Source: Apoda limacodes
Taxonomy: Eukaryota > Arthropoda > Insecta > Lepidoptera > Limacodidae
Length of the DNA: 64,000 nt
NCBI GenBank assembly: GCA_946406115.1
Contig: OX291561.1
Location: 3,960,273-4,024,272 of the forward strand
Direction of reading: 5' to 3'
A model generated the notes under the pieces. The model saw nothing but the letters and a program-made list of their open reading frames with translations, ran no database searches and was not told where the DNA came from. Position 1 is the first letter of the stretch; the number at the start of each line of letters is the position of its first letter. Shown here piece after piece: positions 21,740-33,070 of the stretch. The position numbers and the translations under genes are program-made.

Positions 21740-23278
21740 TTATTCCGACGTATCACTACTGTCGCTGTCACTTCCCACGTTTATTATGAATGTTTCGGTC
21801 ATTGTTTCCACATTTCTGTCCATGGCATTCATTTTCGGTTCTACTATCTCTTCGACATGTTTTATGCATTTTTTCCATTTTGCAGCGTCAATATTTTGAA
21901 TTGAGTTGTTTAATAACATTTTTAATTCTGCCATCTTGTATGTTTTGTTGCGGGATGCGACATGTCCTTTAACTTGAGCCCAGATCAACTCTATCGGATT
22001 TAATTCGCAGTGATACGGCGGAAGTCGTACCACAGTTTTATTTTTAGCTTTCGCCATTTCGTCTACGACACGCGCCTCGTACTGCTCCTTATGATTTTTT
22101 ACGATATTCAGTAGCTCTCGTTTTAATAAATCATCCTGAAAGGGGATTTGTTTTTCTTTCAACCAATTAATTATCTCTTGTTTTTTATTTTTTTCAGTCG
22201 GAATTTGCTCTACTTTTCTTGAGTGGTACGAAGCGTTGTCCATTACAATAATACAATTATCATGTAACTTTTCAAGAATATTTTTGAACCAATTCTCAAA
22301 CACTTCGGCATTCATATCTTGATGGTAATCTCCTTGCTTTTTTGACTCGAACACGTGTAAGCCCCCTTCTACAAATCCATCATCACTTCCAATATGAGTA
22401 ATTATTAACCTTTTTCCTTTTCCTGGAACAATAAAAAATTGTATTGAATGATCTGATACAAAGTTAACGCTCACACAGTTTAAGATAACATAACAAACAA
22501 TAAGTGCCGCCAATTAAGGATCGCTCAGGTACATTCAAACCTTTTCAAAGAATTGCATTAATGACAAAGACAGTTTTAACAATGGAATTATGTTAAAGAA
22601 CTTACCGGAAGGATTTTTTAATCCAGTTGTCAGGCCATCAAGGAATGCGTCGCGTTTATTTTTCACATTTGTATCAGTCCATACGTTTGTAGTAGTATGG
22701 CCTTCATTGAGCCAAGTCTCATCCAAATAATATATTTTTTTCTTTTCTTCTCTTGCCATTTTCATTGTCCGCAAATAATTCCTCCGCCAAAAAAATATGT
22801 CGTCACGATCAATCAATAAGCTGTTCCTGCATCTTTTAATGTACCTAAATCCAATCATTTTAAGGATTTTATGAAGTGTTGATCTTTTGAATGTCCCCAA
22901 AGTACCATCTTCATTTATTGAATTCATTATTTTGTCCAATGTCGGTATCTCATTTCGGGAAAATAAATCGTGAACTTTTCTTCTTATAGCACATTTAGTT
23001 AAGTCGTCGATTGTGTCTACAATGAAAGTACGTTTTCTTGTTTTTTTGGGTGAATTTAAAACATTTTTAGTTTCTTTCTCTTTCAGAATTCTATAGATGG
23101 ACATCCAATGAACACCCATAGATGATGCAACAGCTTTCATGACGTCATTGTTTGAAGGGGATTCCATGGAACTCCTCATAGATTGATACATGTTCCATAT
23201 CATTGTTTTTTCAGTCGAGGAAAAGGCTCGTCGTCGCCTTTTTTCCACAGAGTTACCTCCATGTAAACTGTCGGCCAT
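21740..23278 (-). CDS. DD82E transposase, two exons
   Basis: This is a cut-and-paste transposase that would bind the 27-bp ends and move the element into TA sites. Exon 1 is 22606-23278 and exon 2 is 21740-22422; joined they give 451 residues. The N-terminal region (about 15-150) holds two helix-turn-helix-like DNA-binding segments. The catalytic triad is D186 in YYLDETWLN, D286 in IVMDNASYHS and E369 in ELNPIELIW, with exactly 82 residues between the second D and the E. The PPYHCELNPIELIW block is the usual IS630/Tc1 signature. The tail is acidic (SDSDSSDTSE). I chose the ATG at 23278 (MADSLHGG); another in-frame ATG lies 10 codons upstream at 23308. Without splicing, the two halves are separated by stops. 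No frameshift or internal stop was seen within the exons. The family is secure; the Sailor assignment rests on the spacing alone. Confidence 0.85.
22423..22605 (-). other. 183-bp GT-AG intron in the transposase gene
   Basis: The minus-strand donor is TTCCG|GTAAGT and the acceptor is TTATTGTTCCAG|GA. The intron is phase 1: G plus GA makes a glycine codon and gives NPSG-KGKRL. Both sites have good consensus, and the join restores one frame across the transposase fold. Confidence 0.85.
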
Positions 23279-23550
23279 CTCACTTAGGCAAATCGACAGT
23301 AAACTCAAAAAGTCCGTTATACAAGCGCCAAGTCTTTAGGAATGCAATCAATCACAAAGCCGGGTCACACGTAACAAAATTATCCAGAGTCCAAATAACA
23401 AGCCGAGTCAAAAAATAAAATAATAGATTGCACTAGCACAGTGAGCACGTCTGAACAGTACGAGTCGCACGAACAAACTAAAAAAACTCGCGCTGTGAAC
23501 ACAGCCTTAACGTCATTGTTCGACCAATCACATGCCAGTTCATTTTTCCC

Positions 23551-23577
23551 CTATTAACTCGTTTCGGTGGATAGAGT
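23551..23577 (-). repeat. Right terminal inverted repeat of the DD82E transposon
   Basis: It is the exact reverse complement of 21469-21495, read CTATTAACTCGTTTCGGTGG and then ATAGAGT on the plus strand. Confidence 0.95.
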
Positions 23578-23689
23578 TATAGAAGCCTGAGACTGGAAAC
23601 AGAAACATTCAACCTTATAACTATATATAACACAAAGACGCAACAGTCACAAATCGGTTGAAAACAAGGATCGAGTCTGAAATTTTTTA

Positions 23690-25135
23690 AAGGGATCGGG
23701 AAACTTTGGTCCTGGGCCACTCTAAATAACTTCGATATAAATCTACTTAATCAACACTTCTCTCCTTCAGCTAACTTTAAAGCTAGCATGAAAAACCAGA
23801 CTATTAATAATCTTTTAATGATCCCAACGCCTGATTATTACGCTTTTAATTTTAAGCAATTTGCCGTCTGTGATGTTAAAAAAAACATGCAATCAATTGC
23901 ATCCAACGTCGAAATCGACAGCATAAACCGTAATGTGTTAATTCCAATCCTAGATATTATCTTCCCAACTATAACACAAATCCTTAACGCATCCAGCTTA
24001 CCTGGTAAATTCCCCGACTTATAACAAGCAAAAATAATTCCAATGCCAAAAAAAAATTAATCCTACTTCATTTTCCGACTACCGTCCAATATCTATTCTT
24101 CATTTTCTGTTTAAAGTCCTAGAACGTCTTGCACACCAGCAACTTGCTCTCTTCCTTACAAAAAAATCTTTCCTACACCCTTTTGAATCCGGTTTTCATC
24201 CATGGTATAGTACGTTTCCTACTCTTACAAGAATTTCCGATGATATATGGCTAGGCATGGATCGGACTTAGCTCACAGTTCTGTTTTTACTGGATTTCAG
24301 TAATGCGTTCCACACTGTAGATTTTGATATCTTATTGAGTCTGTTACGATACATTAACATTTCTCCAGCGGCAATCTAATCGTTTTGCAATTACTTGCAA
24401 GGACACCGGCAACGGATTTAAGTAGAGGACTTAAAAAACAAACAAAATCGTACTTTTCTTGGTGTGATATTCGGGTAAATGTTCCACAAGGCGGCGTGCA
24501 CTCTCCTCTTCTGTTTTTAATATTCATTAATGCAATTTATCAAAGTATTTCTTCTCCACCTGACATTTGGGTGTAAATTTGACACATCTTCAAATTTACA
24601 CCCAAACATCGCTTCACGATTTTCATAAAACTTTCGATTCTATAAATGCTAACTTAGATAATGTCACAGAATTAAAATAAATCCTTCGAAAACACAGGTA
24701 ATAAATTATTTGGAGTACAAAGTTAATATCGAGAATCGACTTCACAAAACTACCTCCGATTGAACTTAATGTCGCTGTAAGGGACAGCGAAAATGTCAGA
24801 AAACTTGGCATCATTATAGAACGTACTATTTTCTTGGGTGCCACCTGCAAGAGTTAAGTGGAGTTCGCTGAGGCGATTACGTAATTTTCTTCCAATAACC
24901 ACTAAAATTGCGCTGGCACAATCATTGCTTTATCCTATTCTCGACTATGCTGAGGCCAGCTTTTTTCTCAAGGAGGACCAACTTAATAAACCTAAGCGTC
25001 TTCAGAATTTATGTATACGTTTTATATTTGGACTTCGTAAATATGATCATATTTCTAGTTTCCAACAACAACTTGAGGACTTCCAATTCGTGGGATATTT
25101 AATATATGTCAATATTTCGGCATTTTTCAAAATAT
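23690..25135 (+). pseudogene. Dead jockey-type LINE reverse transcriptase
   Basis: RT segments can be followed in order through several frames: FKASMKNQTINNLLMIP and NVLIPILDIIFPTITQILNA; then IIPMPKKN...FSDYRPISIL (fingers); then LLDFSNAFHTVDFDILL (motif A, with the second acidic residue changed to H); then VPQGGVHSPLLFLIFINAI (motif B); and finally LRRLRNFLPITTKIALAQSL...LDYAEASFF (thumb). In-frame stops and frameshifts are frequent. Where YxDD should be, a 17-bp perfect palindrome (24566-24606) sits and the catalytic box is lost. The sequence is distinct from the LINE at 10811. No 3' tail is recognised. Confidence 0.8.
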
Positions 25136-26412
25136 GCTGAATTTACTAGAAAATTTGTAAATACGCTTTTTAAAACAATACATGAATGAAGAATTTCGGG
25201 GTTTTTAAAAATGAAACCAAAAGGGGAAAAGAGGGATGGCATAGTTTGTTTGTGATTGGGAAATTTATTTTAATAGTCGAATTTACTAGAAACTGGGTAT
25301 CGATGCTATTCGACATAAATCAAAAATATTAATTTTGTTGTTTTAAAGAATTCTACTCTAAGGTAGTAAAAAAAGGGGAGGGGGTTACATATAATGCTAT
25401 CGCCGGTTTACTTAAAATGTGGATAAATATGATTTTCAAGACAGTTAAAAAACAGTTCTCTTTTGTAGTTTTTAAAAAACAGTATATATTTAGCCCCTAT
25501 GGGGAGAAAAAGGGTAGCAAAGCTTGGTGGACATGTTCTTTAACACAATTAATGAAACGTTACATATTTCATGGACATAAAAACTATAAACCCTAAGGAG
25601 AGTAAAGGATGGCAAACTTAGTGTGCAAAATAGTATTTTTTAATGTTAAAATTTACTTAAAATCCGGTATTAATAGATAATTAGTTAATCAAACATGCTT
25701 TCGGAGTTTTTAAAAGTCAATCGTCAATATTTAATATATATATTAATATATATATATGATGAAACATGTCCAAATCGGTGAAAATTTGTGAACAAAAAAA
25801 ACAAGATTAAAATAATTAAATTTTAAACTTCTCAGTTTGTTGAATATAAAATTGTACAAACCTTAAAGTATATGCGATGAAGCTGCGGGAGAAAAGCGAG
25901 TTTATTATAAATTAAGTTTCTATTATAAAAGGTAAATATTGAAAAATAACCACGAAACCCTAAGAGAGGCCTTTTCATAATAATATCGTAGTATATATTG
26001 ACACAATCAATCTGCAACACAACTTCAACATCTGCTTAAATTGTTGAATAGATAACAGTTATCCACGGTTTTTCTCTGCCAAATAAAAAACACATTAAAA
26101 AGTAATTTGTGCTTTGGCGGTTCTTTACTGAATTTTATTTACATGTGACGTCCCCGTATAAGATATTCAGAAACTTTAAGAACCTTTCTTCACATGACTT
26201 CGTGCCACGTTTATTTTCCAATAATAGAATTGGTCTATCATTAATTCGCGTTACTCGTAAAGAGGGCAATTTAAGTCAGAAAACTTAATTGTGTAAAACT
26301 AATAAACGATATGTATGTAATTATACTAAATATCATTACACAATGTCATATACATAAGAATTAGGATGTATTTTGTCCTTATAAGTAATTTATACCATAA
26401 TGATGGTTTAAA
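25136..26412. other. Unannotated AT-rich stretch
   Basis: No gene is supported. An (AT)n-like tract lies at about 25730-25760. 'ggggaaaagagggatggc'-type segments recur loosely (25215, 25505, 25600), suggesting a decayed local repeat. Confidence 0.4.
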
Positions 26413-28975
26413 AACTTCCAATTTTAAAAACAATTATATTTTTTGATTTTTCGCTAAAAGTTACAATTTTTTTGCAAAAGTAATGTAACAATAGTCACTT
26501 CCAATTTTTTTAACAAGCGATGTAACAAAAGTCACTTCCAATTTTTTGCACAAGTAATCTAACAATAGTCACTTCAATTTTTTGCACAAGTGATGTAACA
26601 GAAGTCACTGGCAAATTTTTGCAAAAGTGATGTAACAATAGTCTCTTCCAGTTTTTTGCACAAGTGATGTAATAATAGTCACTCCCAGATTTCTGCACAA
26701 GTGATTTAACAATAATCACTTCCAGTTTTTTGCACAAGTGATGTAGCAATAGTCACTCCCAGTTTTTCAACCAGTATTGGAACGATAGTCACTCCCAGAT
26801 TTCTGCACAAATGATTCAACAATAGTCTCTTCCAGTTTTAGCACAAGTGATGTAACAGTAGTCACTTCCAGTTTCTTGCAGAAGTGATGTAGCAATAGTC
26901 ACTTCCAGTTTTTTGCAGAAGTGATGTAGCAACAGTCACTCCCAGTTTTTCAACAAGTATTAGAACAATAGCCACGCCCAGATTTCTGCACAAATGATTT
27001 AACAATAGTCACTTCCAGTTTTTTGCACAAGTGATGTAACAGTAGTCACTTCCAGTTTTTTGCAGAAGTAATCTAACAACAGTCACTTCAATTTTTTGCA
27101 CAAGTGATGTAACAGAAGTCACTGGCAATTTTTGCAAAAGTGATGTAACAATAGTCACTTCCAATTTTTCTCACAAGCGATGTAACAAAAGTCACTTCCA
27201 ATTTTAAAAACAATTATATTTTTTGATTTTTCGCTAAAAGTTACAATTTTTTTGCAAAAGTAATGTAACAATAGTCACTTCCAATTTTTCTCACAAGCGA
27301 TGTAACAAAAGTCACTTCCAATTTTTTGCACAAGTAATCTAACAATAGTCACTTCAATTTTTTGCACAAGTGATGTAACAGAAGTCACTGGCAAATTTTT
27401 GCAAAAGTGATGTAACAATAGTCTCTTCCAGTTTTTTGCACAAGTGATGTAATAATAGTCACTCCCAGATTTCTGCACAAGTGATTTAACAATAATCACT
27501 TCCAGTTTTTTGCACAAGTGATGTAGCAATAGTCACTCCCAGTTTTTCAACCAGTATTGGAACGATAGTCACTCCCAGATTTCTGCACAAATGATTCAAC
27601 AATAGTCTCTTCCAGTTTTAGCACAAGTGATGTAACAGTAGTCACTTCCAGTTTCTTGCAGAAGTGATGTAGCAATAGTCACTTCCAGTTTTTTGCAGAA
27701 GTGATGTAGCAACAGTCACTCCCAGTTTTTCAACAAGTATTAGAACAATAGCCACGCCCAGATTTCTGCACAAATGATTTAACAATAGTCACTTCCAGTT
27801 TTTTGCACAAGTGATGTAACAGTAGTCACTTCCAGTTTTTTGCAGAAGTAATCTAACAACAGTCACTTCAATTTTTTGCACAAGTGATGTAACAGAAGTC
27901 ACTGGCAATTTTTGCAAAAGTGATGTAACAATAGTCTCTTCCAGTTTTTTGCACAAGTAATCTAACAATAGTCACTTCAATTTTTTGCACAAGTGATGTA
28001 ACAGAAGTCACTGGCAATTTTTGCAAAAGTGATGTAACAATAGTCTCTTCCAGTTTTTTGCACAAGTGATGTAATAATAGTCACTCCCAGATTTCTGCAC
28101 AAGTGATTTAACAATAATCACTTCCAGTTTTTTGCACAAATGATTCAACAATAGTCTCTTCCAGTTTTAGCACAAGTGATGTAACAGTAGTCACTTCCAG
28201 TTTTTTGCAGAAGTGATGTAGCAATAGTCACTTCCAGTTTTTTGCAGAAGTGATGTAGCAATAGTCACTCCCAGGTTTTCAACAAGTATTAGAACAATAG
28301 TCACGCCCAGATTTCTGCACAAATGATTTAACAATAGTCACTTCCAGTTTTTTACACAAGTGATGTAACAGTAGTCACTTCCAGTTTTTTGCAGAAGTGA
28401 TGTAGCACAAGTCACTTCCAGTTTTTTGCAGAAGTGATGTAGCAATAGTCACTCCCAGTTTTTCAACAAGTATTGGAACGATAGTCACTCCCAGATTTGT
28501 GCACAAATGATTTAACAATAGTCACTTCCAGTTTTTTGCACAAGTAATGTAGCAGTAGTCACTTCTAGTTTTTTGGACAAGTGATGTAGCAACAGTCACT
28601 CCCAGTTTTTATACAAGTATTGGAACGATAGTCACTTCTAGTTTTTTGCAAAAGCGATGTGACAATAGTCACTTCCAGTTTTTTGCACAAGTGGTGTAAC
28701 AATATTCACTTCTAGTTTTTTGCACAAGTGGTGAAACAATATTCACTTCCAGTTTTTTGCAGAAGTGGTGTAACAATATTCACTTCTAGTTTCTTGCACA
28801 AGTGGTGAAACAATATTCACTTCCAGTTTTTAGCAGAAGTGGTGTAACAATATTCACTTCTAGTTTTTTGCACAAGTGGTGAAACAATATTCATTTCCAG
28901 TTTTTCAACAAGCATTGGAACAATAGTCACATTCAGTTTTTGCACAAGTATGGTAGCAATAGTCACTCCCTGGTT
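26413..28975. repeat. 37-bp minisatellite array with a 780-bp internal duplication
   Basis: About 65-70 units of roughly 37 bp have the consensus GCACAAGTGATGTAACAATA and then GTCACTTCCAGTTTTTT, with variant units such as 'caacaagtattggaacgata'. Each unit contains a dyad (GAAGTGA...TCACTTC, 11-base spacer). The block 26413-27160 is repeated almost exactly at 27193-27940, offset 780. The second copy includes the non-repetitive left edge ('ttttttgatttttcgctaaa'), so a segment carrying the array start was duplicated. Because 37 is not a multiple of 3, apparent minus-strand proteins rich in LVQK and CYIT are frame-rotating translations of the repeat, not genes. Confidence 0.95.
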
Positions 28976-29859
28976 TTCACTCAATAAGCTTAAGCAAAAG
29001 AAAAGCAAGATTTGCTACATGCTTATATTTTTTAAGTCATTTAAATCCTTCATAGCCTGTAGTTTTGCTATGAAATCCGCAAAAAACTGACTATTTACCT
29101 ACCTAGTCTAAATCTAAGCCTTAACGTCAGTATTTAAGAATTGCTAAGAATGCAAAGTCACGGTAGATCTTTTCATAAATAAGATATCGCTTTCAGATCT
29201 CTACTATTATTAAAAAAAATAACTACTAAACCCAGCAAACCGTAATCAACAACTGTTTCTTTAATCTTTAAGACAGGCTTAAGCAAAACAGTTAGGCGGC
29301 CTTAATTACCATGTGTTGTAAACAACCGGCTTTAATGTTACAACAAGTTCCTTTACGTTCTGTCATAAATAACAAAACGTCTTCCAAGGATCACGAATTA
29401 TATAAACTTCGCAGTTCGTATCACAAAATGTATGAACGTACTTGCATTATGGGCTTTTAACTAGAGCTACAATAAAGTCATAATAGACAAAAACATCAGC
29501 TGTATGTTTAATCCTTTATTAAATACGACCATTCTCTACAATTTCCATTTTCATCTCACTAGCTCGGAAAGGCTTTGTTCAAAATCAGCGCGCAAAATCC
29601 ATTTAGTCCGTAAGCATGGATTTTTGAGGTTATTAAAAATTTAAAATGTAATTTTTTATACTACCAACTGTAGTAATATTTCATTTTAGTTTAAGTATAC
29701 TTAATGCATATGAAAATCTAAACGCTAAATAATTATATTTTAACTTATATTATTGCATTTACAATTTTCCTCGCTGTAGTAAGATGAAAATGTTTGCACA
29801 ACTGCAAAATTATATCTCGTGCCTCTTGCTCATGCTAATACTTAATGGCATAATACATT
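28976..29859. other. Unannotated stretch right of the minisatellite
   Basis: No gene, RNA or repeat recognised. Confidence 0.45.
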
Positions 29860-30120
29860 CGTGGCTTGAAACCAACGAAATACTCAACCCAATCTGTCAA
29901 GCCGTTTAGACGTTATGTTAAAACGATAAGTACGGAAGGACAATTCTTACTACCCGTTGTCCTATTACCCGTTTTCCCGTAGGAATGAAGCATTTTCCCG
30001 CGGTAAAATGTCGGCTTCTAATGGTAAAAGAATTTTTCAAATCGGTGCAGTAGTTTCGGAGCCTATTCAATACAAACATACTTACATACAAATCTTTCCT
30101 CTTTATAATATTAGTATAGA
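29860..30120 (-). mobile_element. Helitron-type element, 5' end present
   Basis: On the minus strand it starts TCTATACTAATATTATAAAG at 30120, preceded by A, and continues through 'acaaatctttcctctttata' (plus-strand sense), 'caaatcggtgcagtagtttc' and 'gtaaaagaatttttcaaatc'. No CTAG was found at the other side, so the left limit is approximate. Confidence 0.55.
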
Positions 30121-30767
30121 TTACTAATGTAGTACTTGGTCTGGATATGACATGAATCTTATTTTTTAACGAATGTTTGACAAAAAAATGTGAAAACTAT
30201 TGAAGTTGGTAAATTTAATTTATTGCCTAAAGTGTCATTAGTATTTATAATAATACTTTTATAACTTAACAGTTAATATCGATTGACTTGCGTATTTACT
30301 TTAAGGAGTGGGCGTTACAAAACGTAAACAGTCTCTCAGACTCAGTAACTACCTATTGTTCCAACAACAGCTTTTTCGTTTTATTTTCTTATTAAAACTA
30401 TTTATTTTATGTAACTGGAAACTGGCTAATGTTGCGTTAACAAAGTGTTTATCGAAAGCCCTTATTTAATTTAGTACGGTAACAAACAGCTATCCAGTTT
30501 TCATTATATTCGGTGTAATTCACTCTTTAATTGGCCGGCAGAAATGAAGTACATTTTAGGTACGTAACGGTAAACCAACAAATTTATTTATTTAACGACA
30601 ACTTGATATATTCCAGATATAATAAAGAATAAAAGCTCTATACTCAGACGTAAAAATAAGTTTGTAGAACGAAGTATTAAAAAAAATCCAAGCCTTTCGC
30701 ACAAGGATAGTTCAATAGACGGAAAACGATATAAGTTACTTATAAAAATTCCGTAAGGCTCCTTCCC
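30121..30767. other. Unannotated stretch
   Basis: Nothing recognised between the Helitron and the SINE. Confidence 0.4.
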
Positions 30768-31015
30768 AGCCTACTTGGTAGAGTGGCCGACTGCTGCGCA
30801 GAGGGTGTGGGTTCGATTCCCGCATTAGACAAACATTTATGTGATAAAAACATTTGTGTTTGTCTTGAGTCTGGGTGTATTTATGTATAATATGTATGAA
30901 CAAAAAAGTAATATATATGTATCTGTATCCGTTGTCTCTGGTATCCATAACACAAGCTTTGCTTACTTAGGGGCCAGACGGCGCTGTGTGTATTGTCCAA
31001 AAATATTTATTTATT
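30768..31015 (+). repeat. tRNA-derived SINE, full-length copy
   Basis: The A box (CTTGGTAGAGTGGCCGACTG) and B box (GGTTCGATTCCC) are correctly spaced. The family body follows, then 'cggcgctgtgtgtattgtcc' and an AT-rich tail of 'atttattt' units. It matches 44318-44556 and 60755-60990 closely. Pol III transcription is expected from the boxes; transposition would need a partner LINE. Confidence 0.85.
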
Positions 31016-32305
31016 TATATTTAATTATCACCCAATACCACGTGCACAAACTATAGCTTACTAAAGTAAACTTTCTTCTATAATCAAAGAACGACCGAAT
31101 CACACATCGAATAACCTATAGCGACGAGCAAAACCGCAGGCAAAATCATTTTATTTTTATTAGACGAGCAATGTTTAATACTTAACTTAATATAAGTAAT
31201 CGCTCAAGAAGATTAGAAACTAGTTTCGAAAGCTGATATTGTTAAACGGAAGCTGCTAAAGTTTCGTTTCTAATAGGAAAACCCCTAACTATTTAACTGC
31301 TAATTGTTTTAGATATTTTAATTAGGGAACATAATATACGTTAACCAAACTATGCAAGCACAAAAAAAGTGGTGGATCAAATTTGAAAATCAATTTAAAG
31401 GGTTTCTGTGCTTACCAAATCTGCACCTTGTATATTAGACGCTCCATACAACATACAACACGTACTTAATATTTCTATATAAATAGCTATTTAAAGGAAA
31501 GGAAAGTTGTGAAGTGATCTTCCACACCTTGAGTTTCATAGTCAACAAGGAACCCTTATAGTTTCGCCATATTCGTCAGTCTGTCCGTTTTTTTTTTTTC
31601 TCGTCTGTTTTTTTTTTCTCGTCTAACCCATAATTTTGGGTGTCATTGGATAACTCATTTAAAAATATTGAGGATGGGAGACACCCATTTTTAAATTTAG
31701 TGATGCTTTTGCGAAATAATAAGCTTTAAAGTGCAAATTTTTGTTGGAGTCCAGTGTCAACTGCCAGCTCAATGACTGTTCTTGGGTGTGTGGAAAAAAA
31801 CATGGGAATAGCATATATAACAAAATTAAAGGAAAATTACTATTATAGCTAAGTAGGCTTTACAACAGTCGACTAACTTCAAAATGTGTTCGGAAAAGTT
31901 AAAATCTCGTACAGATGCCATCAAAAGTACTTAGATGAAGTTAGTACTTGTGTAAAACAGGATACATTTCATATAAGTTTATGAACTTCTGATTTTATAA
32001 CCTATTATAACCTTATATGATATATGAATTAGAACCTTCTGATTGAATAATATGAATAAAATGATTTTAAACTACGATCATATACACATACACATTTGTT
32101 AGTACCAGAATATATCTTAAGAGCTAACGTTAGTAGTACACAATATAACAACGGTTAATAGATTTTTAATTTTCAGTATGTGAACCATCAAACAGTGGTT
32201 CCAGTGCTCATGCGAATAAGTTTTTCAGCTGGTAAAAGCGAGGGGTTCCACTAGTGAAAATAAATTATCCTCCTTTCCTTAGTACAAATTACATAAAATA
32301 AGCTT
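31016..32305. other. Unannotated stretch
   Basis: No gene is supported. A T-rich doublet 'gtccgtttttttttttctcgtctg' lies near 31580-31622. Confidence 0.4.
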
Positions 32306-32760
32306 GTATTTTTTTTTTCTGACTGACTATGCAGTTGGCTGTTGCAGACATTACTGAACTCTGAAGGAGCCTCAGCCCATATAGCACCCAACGCTCAAGG
32401 GCTCCACGCGGGGGGAGCCTCGGCTTGGGTTGTCGCTCTCGGGGGCGTCCCTTCGACCGGAGTGAGTCTTGAACCCAGAGTAAGTCACCGCCAGGAGGGA
32501 AGTTCCCCGTTACGCGGGTGCAGTTGCGATTGAGTGGGGGCGAGAAGCGCCTCGGCACTCTTTGATACCTCGTGTATCCTTTTGGGCGCCGACGAACCCG
32601 GGGACGTCGGCGTTGTGTTTCGAGGGAGGCCCTATTAGGGGAGGTCGTTGAGACTAATCTCGCTATCCGGATAGCGAGATCGTCATCTGGGCCGTAAGTA
32701 CGTGCGGAAGCCACCTAACGATGGTTTTACGACCATGCCGAGGTCGGTCGGGGGTTTTTT
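32306..32760 (-). repeat. Retroposon family B, longest copy
   Basis: A T run on the plus strand marks a minus-strand poly(A) end. The body includes the GC-rich block near 32400-32420 and continues about 300 bp further than other copies. A minus-strand frame (32289-32714) is open for 141 codons and rich in Arg and Pro. It ends in a region shared with the other family B copies, so I take it as LINE-derived sequence rather than a host gene. Confidence 0.6.
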
Positions 32761-32904
32761 TCTTATATTTTTGGTAAGCTATTTATTTCGACGTAACAAA
32801 CTACTACTACTTTTTAAAGTTATTGAACTACAAAAAACAGATATATCATTCTTGCATAAGTTATAAATATAAACTTAGTTTGCGTTAAGGTGTGGCATAC
32901 CCAA

Positions 32905-33070
32905 ACGAACGGCTAGAGCGACAACCCAAGCCGAGGCTCCCCCCGCGGGGAGCCCTTGAGCGTTGGGCGCTATATGGGCTGAGGCTCCATCAGAGTCTCG
33001 CCCCAAAAGTCCGGTGAAGCAGTAATGGCTGCAACAGCCAACTGCATGGTCAGCTCAGAAAAAAAAAATA
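32905..33070 (+). repeat. Retroposon family B, inverted partner copy
   Basis: The sequence is the near-reverse complement of 32306-32450. It contains 'gagcgacaacccaagccgag', 'gttgggcgctatatgggctg' and 'cagccaactgcatggtcagc', and ends in a run of ten A. With the preceding copy it forms an inverted pair separated by about 450 bp. Confidence 0.75.

Larger units (their letters stand above)
21469..23577 (-). mobile_element. Complete DD82E IS630-Tc1-mariner transposon (Sailor-like)
   Basis: The element is 2109 bp long and bounded by identical 27-bp terminal inverted repeats, with one transposase gene on the minus strand. The flanks read ...ACTAT before the left end and TATAG... after the right end, consistent with a TA target duplication, although the exact first base is ambiguous by one. 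With intact ends and an open spliced transposase, this copy may still be autonomous. The DD82E spacing matches the described Sailor (DD82E) group of the IS630-Tc1-mariner assemblage, as I recall it. Confidence 0.85.

Noticed and set aside
21740..23308. Two separate 257-codon genes
   Set aside because: A consensus phase-1 intron joins them into one transposase with a complete catalytic triad; treating them as two genes would break the catalytic domain.
26413..28975. Regularly spaced repeats suggesting a CRISPR array
   Set aside because: Units abut without unique spacers, and the window is eukaryotic; it is a minisatellite.
26510..29008. Minus-strand open frames of 60-85 codons with repeated LVQK / CYIT / NWK segments
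   Set aside because: They are translations of a 37-bp minisatellite whose frame rotates each unit; no start context or other gene signal.
32289..32714. 141-codon minus-strand frame rich in Arg and Pro
   Set aside because: It lies in a dispersed poly(A)-ended repeat with other copies in the window; taken as element-derived, not a host gene.
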